Shown one piece after another: positions 20,829 through 29,708 of a stretch of DNA of 64,000 nucleotides (positions within the stretch are counted from its first letter, which is position 1; every line of letters begins with the position of its first letter). The position numbers were made by a program, and so were the translations under genes. Source of the DNA: Polyangium fumosum (GTDB lineage: Bacteria; Myxococcota_A; Polyangia; Polyangiales; Polyangiaceae); contig NZ_SSMQ01000002.1 in NCBI RefSeq assembly GCF_005144585.1, forward strand, positions 248,001 through 312,000, in the 5' to 3' direction. Below the pieces are notes generated by a model. It had not been told where the DNA came from. It saw only the letters and a list, made by a program, of their open reading frames with translations, and searched no databases.

Positions 20829-22076
20829 ATGCTTCAGGACATCCGTCGAACCGCCGAGTATCTGAACATCGTATTCAAGGTAAGTGAGCGCTGCAACCTC
20901 AAGTGCGACTATTGTTATTTCTTTTTCGCCGGCGACGACAGTTGGAAGAAGCATCCCCCGCTTGTGTCGCCCGAGGTCGTCGACGCTCTCGGGGCGTTCT
21001 CGGCGCGAGCGGCGAAGAAGTACGGCATCGAGCGGGTGACGCTCATCTTTCACGGCGGCGAGCCGCTGCTGATGCCACGCGCACGATTCGCGGACATGTG
21101 CGAGAGGCTCCGCAAGCACGAAGACGGATTCCGCTTCGACTTCGGCCTGCAAACGAACGGGGTCCTCGTCCGCGACGAGTGGATCGATCTCTTCGAGAAA
21201 TATCAGATCTCCGTGGGTGTATCGCTCGACGGGCCACCCGCCGTGAACGACAAGCACCGGCTCGACCTCAAGGACCGCGGCTCGTATGACCGCACGGTCG
21301 CGGGGCTACGCCTGCTCCAGGAGGCCGCTGCACAAAAAAGGATCAGCGCGCCTGGGCTCCTCGCGGTGATCAACCCCGGGGCCGACGGCGGCGCCGTGTA
21401 CCGTCACTTCGTCCACACGCTGGGCGTGAACGACATGAGCTTTTTGACCCCGGATTACACGTGGGATTCGGGCGTGAACGAGGAGATCGTCCGCGGCGTC
21501 GAGCGATATTTGCTCTCGGCGTGCCGCGCGTGGCTGCGCGACAAGAACCCCAAGGTCCACATCCGCGTCTTCTCGGAGCTCCTGTCCGCGATGGTGAGCT
21601 CGCAAGCCATGGACCTGCTCCGAACGTATCGCGACGACTATCGAAACATCATCTCCGTCTCGTCGAACGGCGACCTGGCCCCCGAGGATACGCTGCGCGT
21701 CGTCGATCCGCGCTTCGCCTCCATGGGCCTCAATATCGAGACCCATGGCCTCGAAGACCTCGTCGAGTCGGACGCCTGGCGCGAGCAGGCCGAGGCGTCG
21801 CTGAGGCGACCGGAAGGGTGCAAGGCGTGCGGATGGTGGAACATCTGCAAGGCCGGGCGACCGATCAATCGTTTCTCCAAGGCCCTCCGGTTCGACAACA
21901 AGTCGCTGTATTGCAAGGGCCTGCAGGACATCTACGCCGAGATCGCCGCATTCCTCGTCCGGAACGGGATTCCCCTCTCCGAGATCACGAGCAGGATCGC
22001 CGCGATCGACCCTGCGCCCGCGCCCGAACCGGGGGTCGCCCCGGAAAACGGGCAACTGGCGTCCCCTCCACGCTGA
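20829..22076 (+). CDS. Radical SAM/SPASM peptide maturase (FxsB-like)
   Basis: A 415-residue enzyme. The radical SAM 4Fe-4S motif CxxxCxxC is at Cys22/26/29 (CNLKCDYC), in a setting (LNIVFKVSERCNLKCDYCYF) typical of FxsB/anSME-like maturases, followed by FHGGEPLL and QTNGVL. The C-terminal SPASM region contains GCKACGWWNICKAG and a late Cys in SLYCKGL, for auxiliary clusters. It sits between the precursor and an HExxH protein, the trio seen in FxsB-type RiPP loci. It probably installs carbon-carbon cross-links at aromatic residues of the core. The product chemistry is inferred. Confidence 0.88.
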   Translation: MLQDIRRTAEYLNIVFKVSERCNLKCDYCYFFFAGDDSWKKHPPLVSPEVVDALGAFSARAAKKYGIERVTLIFHGGEPLLMPRARFADMCERLRKHEDGFRFDFGLQTNGVLVRDEWIDLFEKYQISVGVSLDGPPAVNDKHRLDLKDRGSYDRTVAGLRLLQEAAAQKRISAPGLLAVINPGADGGAVYRHFVHTLGVNDMSFLTPDYTWDSGVNEEIVRGVERYLLSACRAWLRDKNPKVHIRVFSELLSAMVSSQAMDLLRTYRDDYRNIISVSSNGDLAPEDTLRVVDPRFASMGLNIETHGLEDLVESDAWREQAEASLRRPEGCKACGWWNICKAGRPINRFSKALRFDNKSLYCKGLQDIYAEIAAFLVRNGIPLSEITSRIAAIDPAPAPEPGVAPENGQLASPPR

Positions 22077-22089
22077 GCCGGACAAACCC

Positions 22090-23256
22090 ATGGCAGACAT
22101 CTCCTCCCACGCGGACATCTTCGCGTCGCCCGTCCACGGCGACGCCGTCGGCGCCGTGCGTTCGCTCGCGGCAGGTCGCCTCCATGCCACGCGCCGCCGG
22201 GTGGCGGACGTATTGACGCGGGCCGGAAAGGACGAGGCCGCCCGCGCCCTCGTCGCGTTCACCCCGGGCCGAGGCAGCGCGTGGCGCCCCGAGATGGGTT
22301 TGGCCCTGCTCGCCCTGCGAAACGACGCGCCCGCGCTCGCCGCGCTCCAGCTCGCCGCGCTCCACGGCGGCATGGGCGGGTCGGGCGTCGTGGAGGTCGA
22401 TATCGACACGCCGCAATGGCTTTACCTCGACGGGTGGCTCGAACCCATTCAAGGGGCGTGTCGCCTCACGGCGGGGGAAAACAAGACGACCGTTCATTCG
22501 GACCTGGGCCACGCGACGTACGTCCTCTCGGCGGAGAAAAACCTCGTCCCGGCCGAGGCGCCGGGCGGCCCGTGGAGGGTTTTTCCGAGCGGCGGTCTCG
22601 CGCCGCGGTACGTCACGGTCAGCGGGCTGCGCCATTCCGTCGAGGGATTCCCCTGGATGGCGGCCCCCCCGCCCGCCCCGCCTGCGACCGTAGCCGCGCC
22701 GCAGGAGCGCATCGACGTCATTCGCGCCGCGTGGCGGCTCTTGCTGGAGAGCGCGCCGCTCTTCGCGCCGTGGGTCGCGAGCACGGCCGCGGGGTGCTTG
22801 CTCCTCGACCGGAGCGGAAGTCACGAGGCCCAATCCGGCAGCTCCTACGATCATCCCGGGCTCATTGCGATCGAAACGCCCGACGACGCGGCGTTCTGCG
22901 GCGAGCTTCTCGTCCACGAGTGCGCCCACCAGCACATGCTGCTCTACTCGATGGTCGCACCGTTCGTGCAGACAGGGAGCGACGAAGTGTACTACTCTCC
23001 CATCAAGCGGGCGCACCGGCCGATCGAGCGGGTCCTCTCCGGGGCGCACGCGGTGGGGAACATGATCGTTTACTACCACGCGCTCCGCCGGACGACCGGG
23101 CTCGACGCTGCCTCGCAGGATCGATTCAACGTCCATCAGCGCTGGTTCGACGAGGATTACCGGCCCGCCCTCGACCAGAGCAAGACCCTCACGGAGAGCG
23201 GCCAGCGATTCTGGCGGGGCGTGTGCAACGCGGTCGATTCCGCAGCACGACAATGA
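22090..23256 (+). CDS. HExxH-motif peptide-modifying enzyme (mod_HExxH-like)
   Basis: A 388-residue cytoplasmic protein with a HECAH motif in LLVHECAHQHMLLYS (about residue 278) and no signal peptide. Proteins of this HExxH type accompany FxsB-like radical SAM enzymes. Some recent members are reported to be iron/2-oxoglutarate peptide beta-hydroxylases rather than proteases. A metallopeptidase role cannot be excluded. The N-terminal part (40-230) is variable. It starts 13 bp after the radical SAM stop and overlaps the next gene by ATGA. It likely acts on the same core peptide. Confidence 0.72.
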   Translation: MADISSHADIFASPVHGDAVGAVRSLAAGRLHATRRRVADVLTRAGKDEAARALVAFTPGRGSAWRPEMGLALLALRNDAPALAALQLAALHGGMGGSGVVEVDIDTPQWLYLDGWLEPIQGACRLTAGENKTTVHSDLGHATYVLSAEKNLVPAEAPGGPWRVFPSGGLAPRYVTVSGLRHSVEGFPWMAAPPPAPPATVAAPQERIDVIRAAWRLLLESAPLFAPWVASTAAGCLLLDRSGSHEAQSGSSYDHPGLIAIETPDDAAFCGELLVHECAHQHMLLYSMVAPFVQTGSDEVYYSPIKRAHRPIERVLSGAHAVGNMIVYYHALRRTTGLDAASQDRFNVHQRWFDEDYRPALDQSKTLTESGQRFWRGVCNAVDSAARQ

Positions 23257-23471
23257 GCGAAAGCAAGGCGAGCGAGAGCCAGGAAAAAGGCGGCAAGAGC
23301 AACCGGCGGGACAATCATCGACTCTACCGCCCGGAGGCGGTGGCCGCGCACGCCACGCGTGGCGCCGGCGAGCCGTGGGAAGGCCGGCTGCCCGCCGAGC
23401 ATGGGATTCTCGCCGTCCTGACGTTGCTGGCGGCGGCCGGCCTCGTCGCGTTGTATTGGGGAGCCCGCTGA
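23253..23471 (+). CDS. Small single-pass membrane protein of the RiPP operon
   Basis: A 72-residue protein: hydrophilic Ser/Lys/Glu-rich N-terminus (first ~45 residues), then one C-terminal transmembrane helix (HGILAVLTLLAAAGLVALYW) ending GAR. The ATG overlaps the stop of the HExxH gene (ATGA) and its stop is 4 bp from the exporter gene, so it is translationally tied to both. It could tether the maturation enzymes to the exporter, or act as an immunity peptide. No family recognised. Confidence 0.65.
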   Translation: MSESKASESQEKGGKSNRRDNHRLYRPEAVAAHATRGAGEPWEGRLPAEHGILAVLTLLAAAGLVALYWGAR

Positions 23472-23475
23472 GCCC

Positions 23476-25587
23476 ATGGCCAGCGTCGCCGAAAGCGAAG
23501 CCTCGCCCCCCCGCCCCGCGCGAGCCGTCCCCATCATTCTGCAAGGAGAGCCCAGCGAATGCGGGCTCGCGTGCCTCGCCATGGTCGCCTCTTCCTGGGG
23601 GCTCGAGGCCGACCTCGCGGCGCTTCGCGCGAAGCTCACCACCACGCCGCGTGGACTCAGCCTGCGCATGCTGATGAGCCTCGCGGCGGCGCTCGGCCTC
23701 GCGGCGCGCCCCGTGCGCATCGGCCTTCACCGCCTCGGCGATCTGAAGACGCCCGCCATTCTCCACTGGAACATGGACCATTTCGTGGTCCTGGAGAAAC
23801 TCACGGGCGACGTCGCGTCGATCGTGGACCCTGCGCGGGGCCGCGTGCGCATGAAAATCGACGCGGTATCGCCCTCCTTCACCGGGATCGCGGTCGAGCT
23901 CACGCCCACGGATGCGTTCTCCCGCGAGCCCATCGCGCTCTCGCGGAGCTTCCGGCGGGCGTGGATCGACGACCCGCACCTGCGCTCGGTCGCGCTTCGG
24001 GCCCTGTGGCTCACGGTCCTGCTCCAGGCATCCATTGTCTCCCTGCCTTTCGCATATCGGTCCCTGATCGACCGTCACCCCACGGCCGGCACATCGGACC
24101 CAGCGATGCTGACGATCCTCACGGGCATTGCCTTGATGATCGTGGTGCAGGCAGGCGCGTCGTGGACACGCGGGGTGCTGGTCACGCGGTTCGGCAATCT
24201 CTTCGTCCACCGCGTCTCCGCGCACATCGTCGGGCGTCTCTTCTCGCTCCCGGTGTCCTTCTTCCAGCGTCAGATCCTCGGCGACGTGCTCGCGCGCGTC
24301 CGATCGGTCGACGCGATCCGGCGCTTCGTCACCGATCGGGCGATTCCCCTGCTCATCGACCTCGCGGTCAGCGTGGTGACCGCCGCGCTGATGATCCGGT
24401 TCAGCCCGAAGCTCGCTGCGATCGTGATCCTCGGCCTCGCGATCGAGACCACGATGCGGTTCGCAGCGCTGCCGCGGCAACGCGAGCTCTCCGACGAGCT
24501 CTTGCACGCCGAAGGAAAAGAGCTCGCCCGCCTCCTCGAATCGATCCGCGCGGTGCAAGCCATCAAGCTCGCGGGGCGCGAGGCCCAGCGGTTCGCGTTG
24601 TGGGAGAACGACCTCGTCCGTGTCCTCAACGCCAACATGCGCCTGAGCCGCCTGCAGACCGGCGTGGAATCGGCAGCGTCCACCATCGGGGCCCTCGAAT
24701 GGGTGCTCGTCCTCGGCATCGGGGTGCTCGGCGTGGGCGCCGATCCCGTGCCGCTCGGCACCCTCTTCGGCTTCCTCGCGTATCGCGGCGTGTTCCGTGA
24801 GCGGTTCGGGACGCTCACCGAGAACCTGTCCTCCCTGCAGCTCGTCGGCGTCCACCTGCGTCGGCTCGACGACCTCATGCTCGCCGAAGCGGAGCCCGTG
24901 GGCGGACGCGACATGCCGGTCGACGGCGCGGGCGCGCTGTCGCTGAAGAACGTCCGCTTCCGGTACGCGGCGACGGAGCCGCTGGTGCTCGACGACGTCT
25001 CGCTGGAGGTCCCGGCCGGCGCGTGCGTGGCGATCGTGGGTCCGTCCGGGAGCGGGAAGTCCACGCTCATCAAGATCATCCTTGGCATCGAGACGCCGAG
25101 CGAGGGCGACGTGCACCTCGACGACGCCTCGATCCGCGACGTCCACCGGCACGGCTGGCGAGAGCGCTTCGGCACCGTCATGCAGGACGACACGCTGCTC
25201 GCCGGCTCGATCGCCGAGAACATCGCCTTCTTCGACGCGACGATCGACATGGACCGGGTCCGCGCAGCGGCCCGCGACGCCTCGATCGCCGACGAGATCG
25301 AGGCGATGCCGATGGAGTACGGCACGCTCGTCGGGGACATGGGCGCGCAGATCTCAGGGGGCCAGCGGCAGCGGATCCTCATCGCGCGCGCCCTCTACCG
25401 CCAGCCGAAGATCATCCTCTTCGACGAGGGCACGGCGAACCTCGACGCCGACAACGAGACGCGCATCGCGGCCGTCCTCGCCAACCTGGCGCCGACGCGC
25501 ATCGTCGTCGCGCATCGTTCGCACCTCGTCTCGGTCGCCGACATCGTCTACGAGGTCCGCGGCGGACGCGTCACCCGGATGCGCTGA
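23476..25587 (+). CDS. C39-peptidase-containing ABC exporter (PCAT)
   Basis: A 703-residue bifunctional transporter that cleaves double-glycine leaders and exports the core. The N-terminal C39 peptidase has catalytic Cys in GEPSECGLACLAMV (about residue 33), His in WNMDHFVVL and Asp in IVDPARG. A six-helix type 1 exporter membrane domain spans about 175-460. The ATPase has Walker A GPSGSGKST, signature ISGGQRQR and Walker B ILFDEGTANLD, where Gly replaces the usual Ala/Pro after the catalytic Glu. It ends the RiPP operon. Its specificity matches the GG motif in the precursor. Confidence 0.92.
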   Translation: MASVAESEASPPRPARAVPIILQGEPSECGLACLAMVASSWGLEADLAALRAKLTTTPRGLSLRMLMSLAAALGLAARPVRIGLHRLGDLKTPAILHWNMDHFVVLEKLTGDVASIVDPARGRVRMKIDAVSPSFTGIAVELTPTDAFSREPIALSRSFRRAWIDDPHLRSVALRALWLTVLLQASIVSLPFAYRSLIDRHPTAGTSDPAMLTILTGIALMIVVQAGASWTRGVLVTRFGNLFVHRVSAHIVGRLFSLPVSFFQRQILGDVLARVRSVDAIRRFVTDRAIPLLIDLAVSVVTAALMIRFSPKLAAIVILGLAIETTMRFAALPRQRELSDELLHAEGKELARLLESIRAVQAIKLAGREAQRFALWENDLVRVLNANMRLSRLQTGVESAASTIGALEWVLVLGIGVLGVGADPVPLGTLFGFLAYRGVFRERFGTLTENLSSLQLVGVHLRRLDDLMLAEAEPVGGRDMPVDGAGALSLKNVRFRYAATEPLVLDDVSLEVPAGACVAIVGPSGSGKSTLIKIILGIETPSEGDVHLDDASIRDVHRHGWRERFGTVMQDDTLLAGSIAENIAFFDATIDMDRVRAAARDASIADEIEAMPMEYGTLVGDMGAQISGGQRQRILIARALYRQPKIILFDEGTANLDADNETRIAAVLANLAPTRIVVAHRSHLVSVADIVYEVRGGRVTRMR

Positions 25588-25629
25588 GCCGGATCGAGCC
25601 CCCCGCGGTCGACCCCGCTCCGTTTGACG

Positions 25630-26853
25630 TCAAAACGACTTCAGGTTCGACACGATCCGCTTCGAGATGACCACGCGCTGGATGTTCCCGGTGCCCTCGA
25701 AGATGTCGTAGACCTTGATGTCGCGGAACCACTTCTCGAGCAGCGCGTGCTCCGCCTGGAGCGTCCCGTGCGCGCCGCAGACCTCGATCGCATCGATACA
25801 CGCGAGCGTCGCGGCTTGCCCCGCCGCGGCCTTCGACATGCTCGCCTCCTTCGCGTTCGGGATGTTCATGTCCGCGAGGTACGTCGCGCGATGCACGAGC
25901 AGCCGCGCCGCCTCCAGACGTCGCCCGATCTTCGCGAGCTTCTCCGCGATCGCCGCGTACCTCGGGATTGGCCGCCCGAGCACGTAGTTCTGCTTCACGA
26001 AGTCGCGCGCGTACTCGTATGCCGCGCGCCCGATGCCCACGGCCATCGCCGCGACGAGCGGGCGTGTGTTGTCGAAGGTCTTCATCGCCGTCATGAAGCC
26101 CTCCTTCGATCGATACGCCTCCTCGCCGCCGAGCAGGTTCTCCTCGGGCACGCGACAATCCTCGAGCACGAGCTCCGCCGTCTCGTTCGCGCGCAGCCCC
26201 ATCTTGTCCTCGATCTTGCCGACCTCGAACCCGGGCGTCCCCTTCTCCACCACGAACGCGCGATGCCCCGCGCGCCCGAGCGAAGGATCCACGGTCGCGA
26301 AGATGACGGTCCACACCGCGCGGCCGCCGTTCGTGATGTAACACTTGCGCCCGTTCAGCACCCAGTGCGCGCCGTCCTTGCGACAGCTCGTGCGGATGCC
26401 CGCCACGTCGCTGCCCGCATCCGGCTCCGTCAGCCCGTACGCGCCCCACTTGAGCGGGCCCGTATCCATGTCGCGGAACATCCCGAGGAACCGCTTCTTC
26501 TGCTCCGGCGTCCCCGTCGCGCGCACCGGCGGCGCGCCGAGCCCCGGCCCCGGCATGCTGAGCGGGATCGCCGCGTCGGCCCACGCGAGCTCCTCGGCCG
26601 CGATCACCGCCGTGCGGTTCGCCTCGGAGGGCTTGCTCGGATCTCGCTCCTTGCGCGGCGCGCCCTCCTGGAACTCCGCGATGTCGTCCGAGCGGAAGCC
26701 CCTCGACATCATCATGAAGTTGCGCAGGAACGACTCCGGCACCTCCTTGGTGCGATCCATGTCGAGGCTCATCGGCCGGATCACGTGACGTCCGAGCGAT
26801 TGGAGCGCCTCTTTCAGCTCGTGTTGCTTCTTGCTCAAAGCAAATTCGATCAT
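25630..26853 (-). CDS. Acyl-CoA dehydrogenase
   Basis: A 407-residue FAD-dependent acyl-CoA dehydrogenase. Recognisable blocks: GAYGLTEPDAGSD (flavin/substrate region), NGRKCYITNGG, KMGLRANETAELVLEDCRVPEENLLG, the arginine-containing YVLGRPIPRYAAIAEKLAK, and the C-terminal VYDIFEGTGNIQR, which holds the usual end-of-family pattern. It lies 22 bp downstream of a second, divergent member, so the two probably form an operon in fatty-acid or other acyl-CoA catabolism. Confidence 0.92.
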   Translation of the reverse strand: MIEFALSKKQHELKEALQSLGRHVIRPMSLDMDRTKEVPESFLRNFMMMSRGFRSDDIAEFQEGAPRKERDPSKPSEANRTAVIAAEELAWADAAIPLSMPGPGLGAPPVRATGTPEQKKRFLGMFRDMDTGPLKWGAYGLTEPDAGSDVAGIRTSCRKDGAHWVLNGRKCYITNGGRAVWTVIFATVDPSLGRAGHRAFVVEKGTPGFEVGKIEDKMGLRANETAELVLEDCRVPEENLLGGEEAYRSKEGFMTAMKTFDNTRPLVAAMAVGIGRAAYEYARDFVKQNYVLGRPIPRYAAIAEKLAKIGRRLEAARLLVHRATYLADMNIPNAKEASMSKAAAGQAATLACIDAIEVCGAHGTLQAEHALLEKWFRDIKVYDIFEGTGNIQRVVISKRIVSNLKSF

Positions 26854-26875
26854 CGTCGGCTCCTCGTTCGGTCCG

Positions 26876-28099
26876 TCAGGTGAAGATCGCCTGGGTGTCG
26901 GGGGTGGGCAGCACGAGCGCGGGATCGAGCTTCTGCCCGAGCTCGATCGCGCTCGCGAGCTGATCGAGCTGCTCGGCCGTCGGCGCGGCGAGCATGAGCT
27001 GCTTCGCGTCGCGCATCAGCTTCTCGGCCACGAGGTCGCGGATGAAGCCCGAGCCGCCGAAGAGCTGCACGCAGTCGTCGGCCGTGCGCATCGTCGCCTC
27101 GAACGCGTGCGCCGCCGCGCGCGCCGACGCGAGCAACGCGTCCCGCTCGGACTGACCTGCGTCCCACGCCGCCGCCGCCTTCCACACGAGCCAGCGCGAC
27201 GTCTCCACGTCCATCGCCCGATCCGCAAGCGTGAACGCGACGGCCTGAAAGTGGCCGATCGGCTTTCCAAACGCGACGCGCGTATCGCAGTGCTCGCGCG
27301 CGAGCTCGAACGCGAAGCGCGAAAGCCCCACTGCCCGCGCCGCCACGACGAGCGCGTGCTTCACGAAGAAACGCAGCGCCGCGCGGGTAAAACCTTCCTC
27401 GCCTCCGTCGCCGAGCAGCCGATCGGCGTCGCGCACGACCGCGCCTTCCAGCACGACCTCACCGAAGCTCGCCGCGTCGAGCCCGAGCGTCTTGTGCCGC
27501 TCCCCGACGCGGATCCCGGCGTTGTCCCGCCGCACCACGAACGCGCCGATCCCGCCCCAGCCGCGCTCGGGCTCCACCTGCGCGAACACGACGAACCGAT
27601 CGGCGAGCGCGGCGTTCCCCACGAACGCCTTCTTCCCCGTGATCCGGTAGCCCTCGTCGGTCCGCTCGGCCTTCGTCGCGAAGCCTTCGTGCGTGCGACA
27701 CGGCGCGGGCTCGCTCCACGCGACCGCGCCAAACCGGTCCCAGCCGCCTTCCTCTGCGAAGCCGGCGAGCAGCTCTGCGGCGCGCTCGGGTCCGCCGAGC
27801 TCGATCACCGCGCGACCGAACGCGCCTGGCCCTGCGAGGCCAAACGCTGCGGCGGCGTCGGCGGCGCCGAGCTCCTCCTCGATCAGCACCGTGGTCACGA
27901 GCCCTTGGCCCTGGCCGCCGGCGGCCTCGGGGACCGAGACGAGCCCGAGCCCCATCTCGTGTGCCGTGCGGCGGATGTCCTCGGACACGCCGCGCGCGTG
28001 TTCGAGCTCGCGTGTCCGGGGCAGAAGCGTGGCTTTCGCGAATTCCGCCACGGCGTCCTGCATCAACCGCTGGTCTTCGGTCGGTTCGAAGGCAATCAT
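26876..28099 (-). CDS. Acyl-CoA dehydrogenase family protein
   Basis: A 407-residue relative of the downstream enzyme but clearly divergent. MIAFEPTEDQRLMQDAVAEFA begins the family N-domain. GKKAFVGNAALAD, KTLGLDAASFGEVVLEGAVV, RVAFGKPIGHFQAVAFTLADRAM and LFGGSGFIRDLVAEKLMRDAKQL are diagnostic. The final block has GGSGFIRD in place of GGxGY. Paired dissimilar members sometimes form heteromeric dehydrogenases. The ATG at 28099 is preferred over 28111. Confidence 0.88.
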   Translation of the reverse strand: MIAFEPTEDQRLMQDAVAEFAKATLLPRTRELEHARGVSEDIRRTAHEMGLGLVSVPEAAGGQGQGLVTTVLIEEELGAADAAAAFGLAGPGAFGRAVIELGGPERAAELLAGFAEEGGWDRFGAVAWSEPAPCRTHEGFATKAERTDEGYRITGKKAFVGNAALADRFVVFAQVEPERGWGGIGAFVVRRDNAGIRVGERHKTLGLDAASFGEVVLEGAVVRDADRLLGDGGEEGFTRAALRFFVKHALVVAARAVGLSRFAFELAREHCDTRVAFGKPIGHFQAVAFTLADRAMDVETSRWLVWKAAAAWDAGQSERDALLASARAAAHAFEATMRTADDCVQLFGGSGFIRDLVAEKLMRDAKQLMLAAPTAEQLDQLASAIELGQKLDPALVLPTPDTQAIFT

Positions 28100-28220
28100 G
28101 GGTCCCGGCAAGGTCGGCCAAGGGTGGCGTCGCCGTCAACGCGGCGGGTTTTACGCACCTTCCGGGTGTGAGGACGGGTGGATCACGAACGATCCGATGC
28201 GGTTTTGCCCTCGTCGATCC

Positions 28221-28249
28221 TTGACAGACCGCCACCCCGCCTGTAGAAG
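28221..28249 (+). promoter_or_regulatory. Sigma-70-type promoter of rplM-rpsI
   Basis: TTGACA at 28221-28226, a 17-bp spacer, and TAGAAG at 28244-28249, followed by GC-rich leader and an ATG at 28293 with GGAG upstream. The perfect -35 and optimal spacing, in front of ribosomal-protein genes, make this the best promoter seen in the window. Confidence 0.75.
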
Positions 28250-28292
28250 TTGCGACCCTTTCAGCTAGCCGGTGTCCCTCGGAGTCCGAGCG

Positions 28293-28736
28293 ATGAATCC
28301 AGTCCCCAAGTCGTACAGCGCGAAGCCTGCGCAGGCGCTCGCAGATCGTAAGTGGTGGGTGATCGACGCGGAGGGCAAGCCCCTCGGCCGCCTCGCCTCG
28401 CAAGTCGCGACCATTCTGCGTGGCAAGAACAAGCCCACGTTCACGCCCCACGTCGACACGGGGGATTTCGTGATCATCGTGAACGCCCAGAAGGTGGCGC
28501 TCACGGGACGCAAGCTGGAGCAGAAGCAGTACGTCCGGCACAGCGGTGAGCCGGGTGGCTTCCGGACCGAGGCCTACGGTCACCTGCTCGAGCGCAAGCC
28601 CGAGCTGCCGATCGTGAAGGCGGTCAAGGGAATGCTCCCGAAGAACGTCCTCGGCCGCGAGCTCATCACGAAGCTCAAGGTGTACGCCGGACCGGATCAT
28701 CCCCATGCGGCGCAGAAGCCGCAGCCCCTTGCGTGA
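28293..28736 (+). CDS. rplM: 50S ribosomal protein L13
   Basis: A 147-residue L13. Hallmarks: [55 protein letters not shown] and [11 protein letters not shown]. The ATG at 28293, preceded by GGAG, is used rather than the GTG at 28272. Forms the usual L13-S9 operon with rpsI 14 bp downstream. Confidence 0.97.
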   Translation: MNPVPKSYSAKPAQALADRKWWVIDAEGKPLGRLASQVATILRGKNKPTFTPHVDTGDFVIIVNAQKVALTGRKLEQKQYVRHSGEPGGFRTEAYGHLLERKPELPIVKAVKGMLPKNVLGRELITKLKVYAGPDHPHAAQKPQPLA

Positions 28737-28750
28737 ACTGAGACCGATCC

Positions 28751-29146
28751 ATGCCCGAGAACAATCGCATCTACGCTACCGGTAAGCGCAAGACGGCCGT
28801 CGCGCGCGTGTGGATCTCGCCGGGCTCCGGCAAGATCTCGGTGAATGCTCGTGGCGCGAACGACTACTTCGTGCGCGAGACGAACCAGATGATCATGCGT
28901 CAGTCGCTCGAGCTCCTCGAGCTCGTCGACCAGTACGACGTGCAAGCGACGGTGTCCGGCGGCGGGCACAGCGCGCAGGCCGAGGCGATGCGCCACGGCA
29001 TCGCGCGCGCCCTCTGCCTCGCCGACCCCGAGCGCCGCGCCTCGCTGAAGCGCGCCGGCTTCTTGACGCGCGACGCGCGCAAGAAGGAGCGCAAGAAATA
29101 CGGTCAGCCGGGCGCCCGCAAGCGCTTCCAGTACTCGAAGCGCTGA
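28751..29146 (+). CDS. rpsI: 30S ribosomal protein S9
   Basis: A 131-residue S9. [28 protein letters not shown] at the N-terminus and [21 protein letters not shown] at the C-terminus are diagnostic; the basic tail reaches the decoding centre. Follows rplM and is followed by a strong terminator. Confidence 0.98.
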   Translation: MPENNRIYATGKRKTAVARVWISPGSGKISVNARGANDYFVRETNQMIMRQSLELLELVDQYDVQATVSGGGHSAQAEAMRHGIARALCLADPERRASLKRAGFLTRDARKKERKKYGQPGARKRFQYSKR

Positions 29147-29164
29147 TCGCTGCCCGTTCGGTCC

Positions 29165-29209
29165 CCAAAACCCCCTCTCCCCCTTCACGGGAAGGACAGG
29201 GGGTTTTGG
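29165..29209 (+). terminator. Terminator of the rplM-rpsI operon
   Basis: CCAAAACCCCCT (29165-29176) pairs with AGGGGGTTTTGG (29198-29209) over 12 bp, with a short inner CCTT/AAGG hairpin, then TGTTTTG. It begins 18 bp after the rpsI stop. Confidence 0.75.
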
Positions 29210-29254
29210 TGTTTTGTCTCGAAGCGTTCCCCGCCCAAGGAAAGACCTTCGCGT

Positions 29255-29692
29255 TTAGCTCGTCTTCGACACGAGCTCGGCGCGCTGCGCGTGAAGCCAG
29301 GCTCGCCCGATCTCCTCGTCCGGGAAGAAACGCACCTGCACCTCGGTGCGCGTGAGCGAGCGCATCGCGCGCACCGCGAGGTCCGAGAGGACCTGCACGT
29401 AGTGGTTGCCGCCGCAGATCGCGATCGCGCGGTTGTGCGTCCCGAGCGCGGGCTCGGTGGACGCCTTGCGCGCGTCCATGGTCGAGCTCATCTGGCGCGA
29501 GATGTCGACCAGTACGAGCAAGTAGCGCTTGCCCTCGTTCCACTGGCCTTCGGCCACGCGCAACGTCCGGAGCTGGTGCCCCTCGACGACCCCGCCGAGG
29601 CGGTAGATCACGAGATCGGGCTCCTCCACTTCGAGCACGCTGTCGCCCGCCTGCGCGATCTGCACCGGCTTCGACGATTCGTTGCGGCTCAA
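29255..29692 (-). CDS. STAS/SpoIIAA-like domain protein
   Basis: A 145-residue cytoplasmic protein with the short alternating beta-alpha pattern of STAS/SpoIIAA-like proteins: DLVIYRLGGVVEGHQL, YLLVLVDISR, NRAIAICGGNHYVQVLSDLAVRAM and a C-terminal VQVRFFPDEEIGRAWL. It resembles the two proteins at 50809-51243 and 51366-51812 in the same order of blocks. It apparently starts with TTG, 16 bp after the M23 peptidase gene, and is likely co-transcribed with it. Role unknown. Confidence 0.6.
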   Translation of the reverse strand: MSRNESSKPVQIAQAGDSVLEVEEPDLVIYRLGGVVEGHQLRTLRVAEGQWNEGKRYLLVLVDISRQMSSTMDARKASTEPALGTHNRAIAICGGNHYVQVLSDLAVRAMRSLTRTEVQVRFFPDEEIGRAWLHAQRAELVSKTS

Positions 29693-29708
29693 ACGAACCC
29701 CGCCGCGC

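Noticed and set aside
21985-25152. A 1055-codon open frame antisense to the RiPP maturation and export genes
   Set aside because: It is a GC-rich shadow frame with Arg/Asp/His-dominated composition. The sense strand has clear family motifs throughout.
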